DNA from: Thermoplasmata archaeon
Lineage (GTDB): Archaea > Thermoplasmatota > E2 > UBA9212
Direction of reading: 5' to 3'
DNA length: 5,340 bases
Assembly (NCBI GenBank): GCA_013329495.1
Contig: DUKC01000175.1
Span: 1 to 5,340, forward strand
Shown here: positions 1-5,259 of the stretch, in pieces
Layout: each line of letters starts with the position of its first letter
How positions within the stretch are numbered: position 1 is the first letter of the stretch
The notes under the pieces: generated by a model
Database searches by the model: none
Told to the model about the DNA's origin: nothing
What the model saw: only the letters and a program-made list of their open reading frames with translations
Made by a program: the position numbers and the translations under genes

Positions 1-2
1 GA

Positions 3-68
3 GGAGAAGAGAAAGGAGGGGAAGAGAAGACAGAAACAAAAGAGGAGGCTTATAGGATCTTAGAATAA
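3..68 (+). CDS. possible C-terminal end of a gene entering from the left (partial)
   Basis: One + frame is open from the window edge to a TAA at 66-68 and reads as a Gly/Glu/Lys-rich tail ending in EEAYRILE. Acidic, low-complexity tails like this are common at archaeal protein C-termini, and the tail is followed by ordinary intergenic sequence. The other two + frames are also open for 17-20 codons because the DNA is purine-rich, and they give Arg-rich peptides, so the frame choice is a judgement. No domain is visible and no function can be given. Confidence 0.3.
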   Translation, partial: GEEKGGEEKTETKEEAYRILE

Positions 69-142
69 AAAGTTGGTAACTTGAGACGTAATAGCTTGAA
101 ACTGAAATTCTTTCAAAAGGTCGGTAGTCTCCATCTCCCTGA

Positions 143-160
143 ACAAAAGTACTTTAAACT
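143..160 (+). promoter_or_regulatory. candidate BRE/TATA box for the Fe-S membrane protein gene
   Basis: A purine-rich BRE-like stretch (CAAAAG, 143-148) runs into the AT-rich TACTTTAAAC (150-159). An archaeal start site about 25 bases further on would lie near 180, leaving a leader of about 50 bases before the ATG at 233. The match to the consensus TATA element is only fair. The rest of 69-232 shows no gene or structured RNA that I recognise. Confidence 0.35.
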
Positions 161-232
161 TAAAGCCGATAACTTCGTCATGTTCAATAGATGGCACACA
201 GGTGCAACGATTTTAGCTATTAGGGGGACATT

Positions 233-1366
233 ATGAAGAAGAATGCCATTTTATCTATTTGCATTATAGCTATAACGATTGTTTTAGCCTCATTTATGGA
301 ATGGGATGCTATAGGAGTCGAAGAGGACCTGTATTTCTCTACGGATCTGACTTTGAAGGAGTTAGCGAGGAGGAATGGCGTCCCTGCAAAAGAAATACTC
401 CACATTTTAAGTCACGAAGATATGACGGCATGGGATCTCCCCCTAGACGTGCCAATAAAAAACTTGGATATAGATGCTGCCAAAATCGAGCATGCCCTAG
501 AGCACATCATGGAGGAAGATCGCCCGATAGTTAACGTCTTGAAATACGTCCTCTGGGCCATCTGGATCTCGTTGGTCCTTAATGTAGTGTTGTCCCTAAA
601 AAATATTAAAAGATTTCGCATCGTTATTCTACTTCTCACGGTACTCGTATTTGGAGTGTTACTTGGAGCCACGCCAAATCCGATGGAGTCTATAGTAAAA
701 CTCTTTAAAGTATTCAACAACATGGAGGGCGATCCAAAAGCCGTAATCGTCAGCTTTATTTTATTCAGTTTATTTTCGGTCGTGGGGAGTAAGATGCTGT
801 GTAGCTGGGGGTGCCAGTTAGGTACTTTACAAGAGAGCATATTTAATATTCCAATTTTCAAGAAGAAATATAAGTTCCAACTACCTTTTGTGGTATCGCT
901 CTCAATTAGACTATCCCTTTTTATCTTATTTCTGCTTCTATTATTCGGTGTAGGGGTGGGAATTAAAAATTTCGTGATATACCACCATGTCAATTACTTT
1001 AAGATATATAACGTCCATGACCTGGCCGTATTTGCTCTATACTCGTCACCGATTTTTGTATTGGCAAGCTTGTTTATTTATCGTCCATTTTGTCAGTTTA
1101 TATGTCCATTTGGATTGTATTCTTGGCTGTTAGAGAATGTAGCGATAAATAAAATAAAAATAATTGAAGATAAGTGCACAAAGTGCCAGAAGTGCGTCGA
1201 GATCTGTCCGACCCAGGCGATGAAAGGGATTTACGAAAAGAAGAGGAGATATTTTTTACCGGATTGTTGGTCCTGTGGAGCATGTATTGAAGTTTGTCCA
1301 ACAAATGCGATAAAATATGGATATAACGAAGAGCTCGCTCGGGATAATAAGATACGCTCGGGATAA
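233..1366 (+). CDS. NapH/CcoG-like membrane polyferredoxin with two [4Fe-4S] clusters
   Basis: This is a 377-residue membrane iron-sulfur protein, probably passing electrons between a membrane carrier and a redox partner. The ATG at 233 follows GGGGG (223-227) by five bases. A first hydrophobic segment (about residues 5-21) is followed by a soluble stretch (about 23-98), then about five more membrane segments (near 103-122, 129-146, 170-188, 222-244, 262-283). Paired cysteines at 190/194 (CSWGC) and 287/291 (CQFICP) match the conserved pairs of the NapH/MauN/CcoG group. Two classical ferredoxin motifs follow: C315-C318-C321-C325P and C345-C348-C351-C355P. The ATPNP at 146-150 also resembles this family. 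The soluble segment (LTLKELARRNGVP, then LPLDVPIKNLD) looks like a small helical module and is longer than the usual NapH loop. The last residues are encoded by a tandem repeat. The physiological partner is unknown, and no redox operon neighbours are seen here. Confidence 0.85.
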   Translation: MKKNAILSICIIAITIVLASFMEWDAIGVEEDLYFSTDLTLKELARRNGVPAKEILHILSHEDMTAWDLPLDVPIKNLDIDAAKIEHALEHIMEEDRPIVNVLKYVLWAIWISLVLNVVLSLKNIKRFRIVILLLTVLVFGVLLGATPNPMESIVKLFKVFNNMEGDPKAVIVSFILFSLFSVVGSKMLCSWGCQLGTLQESIFNIPIFKKKYKFQLPFVVSLSIRLSLFILFLLLLFGVGVGIKNFVIYHHVNYFKIYNVHDLAVFALYSSPIFVLASLFIYRPFCQFICPFGLYSWLLENVAINKIKIIEDKCTKCQKCVEICPTQAMKGIYEKKRRYFLPDCWSCGACIEVCPTNAIKYGYNEELARDNKIRSG

Positions 1367-1411
1367 TAAGATACGCTCGGGATAATAAGATACGCTCGGG
1401 ATAATAAGATA
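1336..1411 (+). repeat. perfect 4 x 19-bp tandem repeat over the 3' end of the Fe-S gene
   Basis: Four identical head-to-tail copies of CGCTCGGGATAATAAGATA occupy 1336-1354, 1355-1373, 1374-1392 and 1393-1411, with no spacer and no mismatch. The first copy encodes the end of the Fe-S protein, and its stop (TAA, 1364-1366) is in copy 2. Because 19 is not a multiple of three, the reading frame shifts by one with each copy. Perfect identity suggests recent expansion. There are no spacers, so it is not a CRISPR. Apparent minus-strand ORFs here are repeat translations. Confidence 0.95.
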
Positions 1412-1421
1412 TAAAGAGGAA

Positions 1422-1496
1422 TCGTGTCTTGCAGCACTCATCTCACGGCGCGGGGAACAACCACAGCTAAGTGAAGACCACACGGGTTCAATTTTT
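1422..1496 (+). terminator. possible terminator of the Fe-S gene: weak hairpin plus T-tract
   Basis: Complementary arms CGTGTCTT (1422-1429) and AAGACCACACG (1475-1485) can pair with a small bulge. They are followed by a run of five T (1492-1496), which is the kind of T-rich signal archaeal RNA polymerase uses to stop. The loop is long, so the hairpin may be chance. The T-run overlaps the last codons of the convergent lysS, whose stop is at 1495-1497. The rest of 1412-1494 holds no gene I can support. Confidence 0.3.
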
Positions 1497-3156
1497 AAAT
1501 TTGCTTTAAAACTCCACAAACCTTGTCCTTACCGATTGCACAGATGAGGGCAGCCGCTTTGATTCCCTGTTTTTCCCCTATCAAGGCAAGATAGATGGAT
1601 TGGAACAAATCTTTTGAACTGATGCCGACTTCGTCTCTCAGTGCGTAGATCCTGTTTTCGAGGCCCGCCTCAGACCACTCTTTCGTTTCGAGCTCTTGAC
1701 AAAGGATTCTCAATGCTGCTTTTTGTTTTTCCGAGAAGCTTCTCTTTATCTCAGCAGGGACCCTCTCTTGAATCGCTATTCCGTAATTTTGGGGCGCATA
1801 CGTTTCTACCCAGTTCCTTGCGACTATCAATCTTTTTTCCAAGATCATTTTTTTGTCAGCTTCGGAGAGCTTCTTTCGTATGCCACAGACCCGCCTCGCC
1901 AAGTTGAGAGCCTTTTCAGGGGATTCTTTTGGGTTATAAATTTGACTGACCGCCGCCGCTGAAGAGAAAGGGATTTGAACAGGCATTTTTTCGGGAATTT
2001 CCACTTCGATCAGTTCATACAATCTTTTTAAATTTTCTCTTTCTCGCTCATTATCTATTTTTTCCTCGCCGAAGTAAACCCTCTGTAACCTGTCATATTC
2101 GTCAACGTATTGAGGTATTTTAAGGTAGGAAAAATCCTTTGTTCTTCGGGGATTTTCCAAAAATATCAACCTGAGTATCTGGGGCGGGGCAAATTTCGGC
2201 CAGTCCCAAGTGGCAACAACATTACCCTTGGAAGCCGACATTTTTTCTCCGCTTACGGTCATGTACCCATAAGGTTGCAGTGGATTTTCAGATGGGTGTG
2301 GCTCTGGCCAACCGAAAACCCTCTCACAGACCTCACCGGCGGTCCAAAAAGAGCTGGAAGGCATGAAATGCTCCTTGCCCGCTGCTTCAAAGCAGACTCC
2401 CCAAGTGGCCCATTCCATGCCCCATTCCACCCTCCAGAGAAGCTTCCCGTCCCCATCGCTGAACTTGCTCTCTCCTTCGTAACCGCAGCCGGAGAGTTTT
2501 GTATAAGCCTCTTTTCCGTATTCTTTGAATTTAAAATCCTCGCATTTGTAAGAAACTCCACTTTCATCAAAACCCTTTACCGCAGTGGTCATGATTTTAC
2601 CACAGTTCTCACAAACGGGCTTCCACGGGTTCCAATTCGCGGGCAACGGGGTTTCTCTGGATTTATTCCATATTTCTTTGATTAGATCTAAATTTTTCAT
2701 AATTGTTTTGATTCCCTTGGTGAATTCGCCAGATCTGTAAGCCTTGGCAGTAGATTTGCATTCAACCTTAACCCCGTAATCCTCAAAACTTTCTATGAAC
2801 AAATCGGAAAAATGCGTACTATAACTCTTATCATCTACCCAGGGAATATCTGCCACTGGCATACCTAGATAATTCCTAAATTCTGGTGGGATGCCTGCTG
2901 GGACTTTTCTAAGAGCGTCCATGTCCTCAGCCACCCAAAGCAACCTGGTTGGTTTACCCATCCCGTTGAGAGCCCTAAACAAAGCATCGTGTCTTATCAC
3001 ATCTGAAGCATTCCCTATGTGAGGAACGCCGGAAATTGAGGTGGAGCTCTTTAAAACGAATTTCTTAATTTTTGGTATCTCCTTATCCAAATAATTGTAT
3101 TTTTTCCTGCCCACGATGTCCCGTGCTAGCTTATCTGGCCAGTAAACCTTTATCAC
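1495..3156 (-). CDS. lysS: lysyl-tRNA synthetase, class I (archaeal type)
   Basis: This cytoplasmic enzyme activates lysine with ATP and charges tRNA-Lys. Its 553 residues are a normal length for archaeal class I LysRS. The N-terminal WPDKLA is typical. The Rossmann-fold signature appears as HIGN (residues 46-49, in SGVPHIGNASD), and the second ATP-binding loop as KMSASKG (305-311, in SGEKMSASKGN). Between them a zinc-ribbon-like insert carries C182, C185, C205 and C224, and GKEH lies at 260-263. The C-terminal part (about 340-553) is helical, as expected for the anticodon-binding region. The start is GTG at 3156, chosen because it immediately precedes the conserved N-terminus and is preceded directly by AGAAGG; no better upstream start exists. 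The gene is divergent from rnpB and convergent with the Fe-S protein gene. Class I LysRS is the usual form in many archaea, with scattered bacterial cases. Confidence 0.97.
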   Translation of the reverse strand: MIKVYWPDKLARDIVGRKKYNYLDKEIPKIKKFVLKSSTSISGVPHIGNASDVIRHDALFRALNGMGKPTRLLWVAEDMDALRKVPAGIPPEFRNYLGMPVADIPWVDDKSYSTHFSDLFIESFEDYGVKVECKSTAKAYRSGEFTKGIKTIMKNLDLIKEIWNKSRETPLPANWNPWKPVCENCGKIMTTAVKGFDESGVSYKCEDFKFKEYGKEAYTKLSGCGYEGESKFSDGDGKLLWRVEWGMEWATWGVCFEAAGKEHFMPSSSFWTAGEVCERVFGWPEPHPSENPLQPYGYMTVSGEKMSASKGNVVATWDWPKFAPPQILRLIFLENPRRTKDFSYLKIPQYVDEYDRLQRVYFGEEKIDNERERENLKRLYELIEVEIPEKMPVQIPFSSAAAVSQIYNPKESPEKALNLARRVCGIRKKLSEADKKMILEKRLIVARNWVETYAPQNYGIAIQERVPAEIKRSFSEKQKAALRILCQELETKEWSEAGLENRIYALRDEVGISSKDLFQSIYLALIGEKQGIKAAALICAIGKDKVCGVLKQI

Positions 3157-3346
3157 CCTTCTAGTATTACAAAGTTAGTACTAAAAGTTTTGGATAGAAA
3201 CTTATGAGATAAACTGATGAGATAGGAATTGATGAGGCCCTAAACTTAACACCTCCTTTGAATTTCTCACATAATTCCCAGAGGCTCAACTCATGAGGAG
3301 GGATTCCTAAAATTGATATTAAGCTGATCGCCCATCTAGCCACACA
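3157..3346. other. divergent intergenic region between lysS and rnpB
   Basis: This holds the promoters of both genes. For lysS only a weak AT-rich element is visible (minus strand CTTTTAG, around 3183-3189), about 30 bases before the GTG, so a nearly leaderless transcript is possible. Near-repeats of ATGAGATA occur at 3204-3211 and 3217-3224, with a related TGATGAGG at 3230-3237, and a palindrome CTCATGAG is at 3290-3297. Any of these could be a regulator site, but nothing in the sequence proves it. I find no credible gene here. Confidence 0.5.
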
Positions 3347-3362
3347 CCCAAAGTTTATAAAT
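3347..3362 (+). promoter_or_regulatory. strong BRE/TATA promoter of rnpB
   Basis: The sequence ACCCAAAG, a purine-rich BRE, abuts TTTATAAAT (3354-3362), close to the archaeal TATA consensus. The box centre is about 25 bases before the GG at 3383, which is exactly where the RNase P P1 helix begins, so promoter spacing and RNA structure agree on the start. Confidence 0.85.
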
Positions 3363-3382
3363 CCTCAAGTCCATTTATTTTT

Positions 3383-3776
3383 GGACCAGGAGAAGAGGGA
3401 CAGCTGACGCTAAACCTTCTTTGGCTGGCAAAGAAGGTTTAATCCAAGAAACCAGGTGGTTGTTTTGGATAAAACCTCTTGTAGCCAAAAGGTTGGGTGA
3501 GGAAAGTCCCCCCTCCATCGAGCGGGGATGTGGCGCAAGCCACCTAGGCGAGAGTCTTGGCGAGGGAACAGAAACGGCACGGCCATGGGGATGGAGCAAT
3601 GATCTGAAGAAGAGAGGACCCCCATGGAAACGATGAAACGGTCCTCGCCCCGGAGCAAGCCCAAATAGGTCGGAATGACCAGCTCAGGGACCGGCGGGTA
3701 GGGTGCATAGTCGAATGCTGTCTATGCCTTACAAAAAGGCAAAAACAGAAGGGGGCTTACCACCTTCACCTGGCCC
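3383..3776 (+). ncRNA. rnpB: RNase P RNA, archaeal type
   Basis: This is the catalytic RNA that removes 5' leaders from precursor tRNAs. The ends are set by P1: 3383-3395 (GGACCAGGAGAAG) pairs with 3764-3776 (CTTCACCTGGCCC), 11 of 13 positions being Watson-Crick. Conserved region I, GAGGAAAGTCC, is at 3499-3509. GGGAACAGAAAC follows near 3564-3575. The 3' strand of P4 with ACAGAAGGGGGCTTAC lies at 3745-3760 and can pair with the CCCCCC after CRI. GGTAGGGTGCATAGTCGAAT near 3697-3716 is highly characteristic. Supporting hairpins: GTGGC-GCAA-GCCAC (3530-3543, a GNRA loop), CCATGGGG/CCCCATGG (3583-3590 with 3620-3627), CGGTCC/GGACCG (3639-3644 with 3688-3693) enclosing GGTC/GACC, and GCATAG/CTATGC. 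The segment between P1 and CRI (3396-3498) is long and folds into three hairpins, unlike the simple P2-P3 arm of many homologues. Exact ends are inferred. Confidence 0.96.
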
Positions 3777-3874
3777 TCGAGTTTTTCGGTGTTGTTAGGC
3801 GCATTGGCTACCCACTTTTCAAGATCCTGTTCCTCTTCCAAGATCTGCTTCCTCTTGAATCTCCCAAGTTCCAT
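3722..3874 (-). CDS. candidate 50-residue ORF downstream of the coiled-coil gene, antisense to the rnpB 3' end
   Basis: An ATG six bases after the coiled-coil stop opens 50 codons ending in TAG (3722-3724). The first 30 residues are charged and coding-like (MELGRFKRKQILEEEQDLEK, then WVANAPNN). The last 18 or so residues are read from the opposite strand of rnpB, where the RNA constrains the sequence. GAAGG touches the ATG with no spacing, so ribosome binding is doubtful. It could be a translationally coupled small gene, a decayed extension of the coiled-coil gene in another frame, or chance. No function can be offered. Confidence 0.25.
   Translation of the reverse strand: MELGRFKRKQILEEEQDLEKWVANAPNNTEKLEGQVKVVSPLLFLPFCKA
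3733..3745 (-). terminator. possible antisense T-tract terminator for the coiled-coil transcript
   Basis: On the minus strand this segment reads TTTTTGCCTTTTT: two runs of five T with three bases between them. It is the first marked T-rich signal downstream of the coiled-coil gene, which ends at 3880. If used, the minus transcript would extend about 40 bases into the rnpB 3' end as antisense RNA. The same bases serve the RNase P structure on the + strand, so the T-richness may be incidental. Confidence 0.3.
3781..3786 (+). terminator. T-tract terminator of rnpB
   Basis: GTTTTT begins four bases after the closing strand of P1. A short T-run directly after a stable RNA helix is a typical archaeal termination signal and fits the RNA's inferred 3' end. 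Confidence 0.6.
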
Positions 3875-3879
3875 CCTTC

Positions 3880-4365
3880 TCAAGGATTTCGTCTTTTCAG
3901 ATCCTCTATCTGATCCCTTAGCCGATCGATCTCCCTATTTTTGTAGTAGATCTCGTTCCTCAGAGTCTCTATCTCGTTCCTCAGATTCTCTATCTGATCC
4001 CTTAGCCGATCGATCTCCTTACTCTTATATTGGATATCATCCTCCAAAGCGTTTATCCGATGCCTTAACCTCTCGATCTCCTTGTCCCTGTTGCGGATAG
4101 ATGACCTGAGCCTCTCAACTTCTCTCCTAAGCGCTAAATCCTCTTCCAAGCTCAGCTTATAGGGTTCCAACTTCTCGATCTCAGAGATTAGGTAACCCCT
4201 CTTATCTTCAAGAGAAGACACATACTCTGTAAGCGTCAAAGGTCCTCTCAATTCGTCTACTTTCTTTTGCATAGCCCCCTCCTCGACGTAGAGGGCGCTC
4301 ACCCTATCGGAAAGCTCCTTGATCAACTCGGTACGGGATAGCAGCCCTAGCATCTCCTCCGTCAC
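3880..4365 (-). CDS. coiled-coil protein, or C-terminal half of a secreted coiled-coil protein
   Basis: Read from GTG at 4365 this gives 161 residues; an in-frame ATG lies at 4353. GAGGAG sits six bases before the GTG and GGAGG just before the ATG, but both are also Glu codons. Residues 30-161 are almost continuous heptads of Glu, Arg, Lys and Leu/Ile, predicting a long, uninterrupted coiled coil. EIDRLRDQIE(N/D)L occurs at 117-128 and 145-156, exactly 28 residues (four heptads) apart. No membrane segment or enzyme motif is visible. The frame is open upstream without a stop for 15 more codons (IIDESKPVPTFEEPE) to the TGA that ends the preceding ORF, so this may be the C-terminal part of one longer protein. 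If made independently it would be cytoplasmic. It could be a spacer, scaffold or filament-like element; the family is not recognised. Confidence 0.75.
   Translation of the reverse strand: MTEEMLGLLSRTELIKELSDRVSALYVEEGAMQKKVDELRGPLTLTEYVSSLEDKRGYLISEIEKLEPYKLSLEEDLALRREVERLRSSIRNRDKEIERLRHRINALEDDIQYKSKEIDRLRDQIENLRNEIETLRNEIYYKNREIDRLRDQIEDLKRRNP
3898..4018 (-). repeat. internal DNA repeats encoding coiled-coil heptads
   Basis: The 37-base segments 3898-3934 and 3982-4018 match with one mismatch at a spacing of 84 bases, i.e. 28 codons. Between them, 3952-3972 and 3973-3993 are a direct tandem copy of 21 bases (seven codons) with one difference. Both periods are whole heptads, so the repeats lengthen the coil without breaking frame or heptad phase. 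Near-identity at DNA level, including third positions, points to recent duplication rather than protein-level convergence alone. Confidence 0.85.
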
Positions 4366-4413
4366 CTCTGGCTCCTCGAACGTGGGGACTGGTTTCGATT
4401 CATCTATGATTCA
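4366..4413 (-). other. single in-frame TGA and open linker joining two ORFs
   Basis: The secreted ORF ends ...GGITD then TGA (4413-4411). The same frame continues ATC ATA GAT GAA TCG ... for 15 codons into the GTG taken as the start of the coiled-coil ORF, with no other stop. The linker (IIDESKPVPTFEEPE) is proline- and acid-rich, as interdomain linkers often are, and its codon content looks coding. The whole run 4896-3880 would be 338 residues with the TGA at position 162. It may be a real two-gene boundary, a nonsense mutation, a sequencing error or recoding. Confidence 0.8.
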
Positions 4414-4896
4414 ATCAGTTATCCCGCCAAAATAGGGGCCCATAAGCGCGGGATTTTTTGCTAAGTCGTAGACGGTGGGTACATCCTTTGAATATACCCA
4501 ATAACCAACGTTTTCCTGAGGGAAAACTATGGAGTATATGCCGATTGTGTTCTTGTAGCGCTTAAGGACAAGCCCTTGTCCCTCAGGTATAAATCCATAT
4601 TTGAAGTACATAAGCTTCATATCCAAGAACATAAGAGCTGCCCACTCCTTGGGCGTATTCAATTGATCCCTTTTTGGATAGGAAGATACGGTTATTTGGG
4701 AATTAGGAAGTTTAAAGGTCTTCTCGTAAAATTCAAATCTCTTTATCTCTAATCCCTCCAGATCCTCCCATCCTTTCTCCAAGTAGGCGTTCGCAGCATT
4801 GCGTCTTTCTTTGGGGGATTGTCCAACCGTCAGGGGCACAAGAGGTATTACAAGCGCTATGGCCAGGATTACGGCCAATTTTTTCATTTTGCTCAT
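4411..4896 (-). CDS. secreted or membrane-anchored protein of unknown function
   Basis: This ORF encodes 161 residues. The N-terminus has a basic n-region (MSKMKK) and a hydrophobic stretch at about 7-24, which reads as a signal peptide or uncleaved anchor; no clear AXA cleavage site or lipobox cysteine is seen, and the whole protein has no cysteine. The mature part is mixed alpha/beta and rich in aromatics (for example KLMYFKYGFIPEG, GYWVYSKDVP), suggesting a small folded extracytoplasmic domain. ATG at 4896 is chosen because GGTGG (minus strand, 4901-4905) precedes it by four bases; a second Met lies at residue 4. The same frame continues past the TGA into the coiled-coil ORF. I do not recognise the family. 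A signal peptide followed by a globular domain and then a long coiled coil would suit a surface-anchored spacer protein, but that is inference. Confidence 0.8.
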   Translation of the reverse strand: MSKMKKLAVILAIALVIPLVPLTVGQSPKERRNAANAYLEKGWEDLEGLEIKRFEFYEKTFKLPNSQITVSSYPKRDQLNTPKEWAALMFLDMKLMYFKYGFIPEGQGLVLKRYKNTIGIYSIVFPQENVGYWVYSKDVPTVYDLAKNPALMGPYFGGITD

Positions 4897-4925
4897 CTTG
4901 CCACCAATTATAATATACTGTTTCT

Positions 4926-4940
4926 GATATTTTAAAGTAT
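4926..4940 (-). promoter_or_regulatory. candidate TATA box for the secreted/coiled-coil locus
   Basis: The minus strand reads ATACTTTAAAATATC here. A start site about 25 bases downstream, near 4908, gives a leader of about a dozen bases that just includes the GGTGG ribosome site before the ATG at 4896. A second AT-rich box, AGTATATTATAA (about 4908-4919), would instead give a leaderless start near Met4. The first fits the ribosome site better. Confidence 0.5.
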
Positions 4941-4958
4941 CTCGAGGGGGGTTCGAGA
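4940..4958. repeat. inverted repeat TCTCGA/TCGAGA around a G-run
   Basis: TCTCGA (4940-4945) and TCGAGA (4953-4958) flank GGGGGGT. The element begins at the upstream edge of the TATA-like box of the secreted gene, which is the usual place for an archaeal regulator or activator site. Six-base arms can arise by chance, so the role is unproven. Confidence 0.45.
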
Positions 4959-4980
4959 GATCTGGTGTTTGAGAGAATTT

Positions 4981-5039
4981 AAGTGATAAAATCGATGATC
5001 TAGTATCACTTATGGAGGCTCTAGCATCACTTTATGGAG
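4981..5039. repeat. overlapping inverted repeat and two-copy direct repeat
   Basis: AAGTGATA (4981-4988) is the exact reverse complement of TATCACTT (5004-5011), a possible 8-bp stem with a 15-base loop. The right arm is part of a direct repeat: 4999-5017 and 5020-5039 read TCTAG(T/C)ATCACTT(T)ATGGAG, differing by one substitution and one inserted T, spaced 21 bases, about two helical turns. That spacing is typical of sites bound cooperatively on one face of DNA. Confidence 0.6.
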
Positions 5040-5054
5040 ACGATGGGTGTTAGA

Positions 5055-5070
5055 TCGATCGATTGATCGA
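5055..5070. repeat. palindrome TCGATC-GATT-GATCGA
   Basis: Two 6-base arms (5055-5060 and 5065-5070) are perfect reverse complements around four bases, inside a GATC-rich stretch. It could be a dimeric protein site or a small hairpin. It lies more than 150 bases upstream of the secreted gene, and nothing ties it to a promoter. Confidence 0.45.
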
Positions 5071-5259
5071 CGGAGCTAATTAGGGTAAATGTCCCGTTGG
5101 ATAAAAAGAAGCGATAAACAACGGTCTTAGGCATCTTGGCATCATGCTGCGACCATACGGGATTAATGAGGTCGATCCCGAGAGCGTTAAAGTCGTTCTT
5201 GCATGAGTACGTAATAAGAAAAGAAGGGGGAAAGAGATAAGAAACGAAGGAGGAAAGAA
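5071..5259. other. gene-poor region with a coding-like fragment and a purine tract
   Basis: No complete gene is credible. The + frame from 5105 to a TGA at 5204-5206 reads as a 33-codon fragment ending LRPYGINEVDPESVKVVLA, which looks protein-like but has no ribosome site at its ATG (5144) and could be a gene remnant. From about 5214 to 5270 the + strand is almost entirely purine. On the minus strand the same stretch is pyrimidine-rich, and the 83-residue minus ORF running 5331-5080 through it looks like composition rather than a gene. Confidence 0.45.

Noticed and set aside
412..993. 193-codon minus-strand ORF opposite the Fe-S gene
   Set aside because: Antisense shadow; the + strand carries conserved Cys motifs and membrane segments, this frame does not.
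1336..1411. CRISPR array
   Set aside because: The copies are contiguous with no unique spacers, and the unit is only 19 bp.
1478..1495. tRNA T-loop suggested by GGGTTCAA
   Set aside because: The following bases are TTTTTAA and cannot close a T stem.
1231..1519. Minus-strand ORFs of 68 and 87 codons over the tandem repeat
   Set aside because: They owe their length to the 19-bp repeat read in successive frames (repeating LLSRAYLIIPS-like peptide) and overlap the end of the Fe-S gene and of lysS; no start signal or domain.
2110..2685. 191-codon + strand ORF opposite lysS
   Set aside because: It is a shadow of the well-supported lysS gene and has no recognisable domain or ribosome site.
3204..3338. 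C/D box guide RNA suggested by TGATGA at 3215 and 3230
   Set aside because: No CTGA D or D' box falls at the required distance after the second TGATGA; the next CTGA is about 100 bases away, and no K-turn stem is visible.
3375..3664. ORFs of 71-84 codons on both strands within rnpB
   Set aside because: They lie wholly or almost wholly inside the structured RNase P RNA and reflect its base composition, not coding.
4940..4965. tRNA T-arm suggested by GGTTCGAGA
   Set aside because: The bases after the loop do not pair with those before it as a T stem, and no acceptor, D or anticodon arm can be placed around it.
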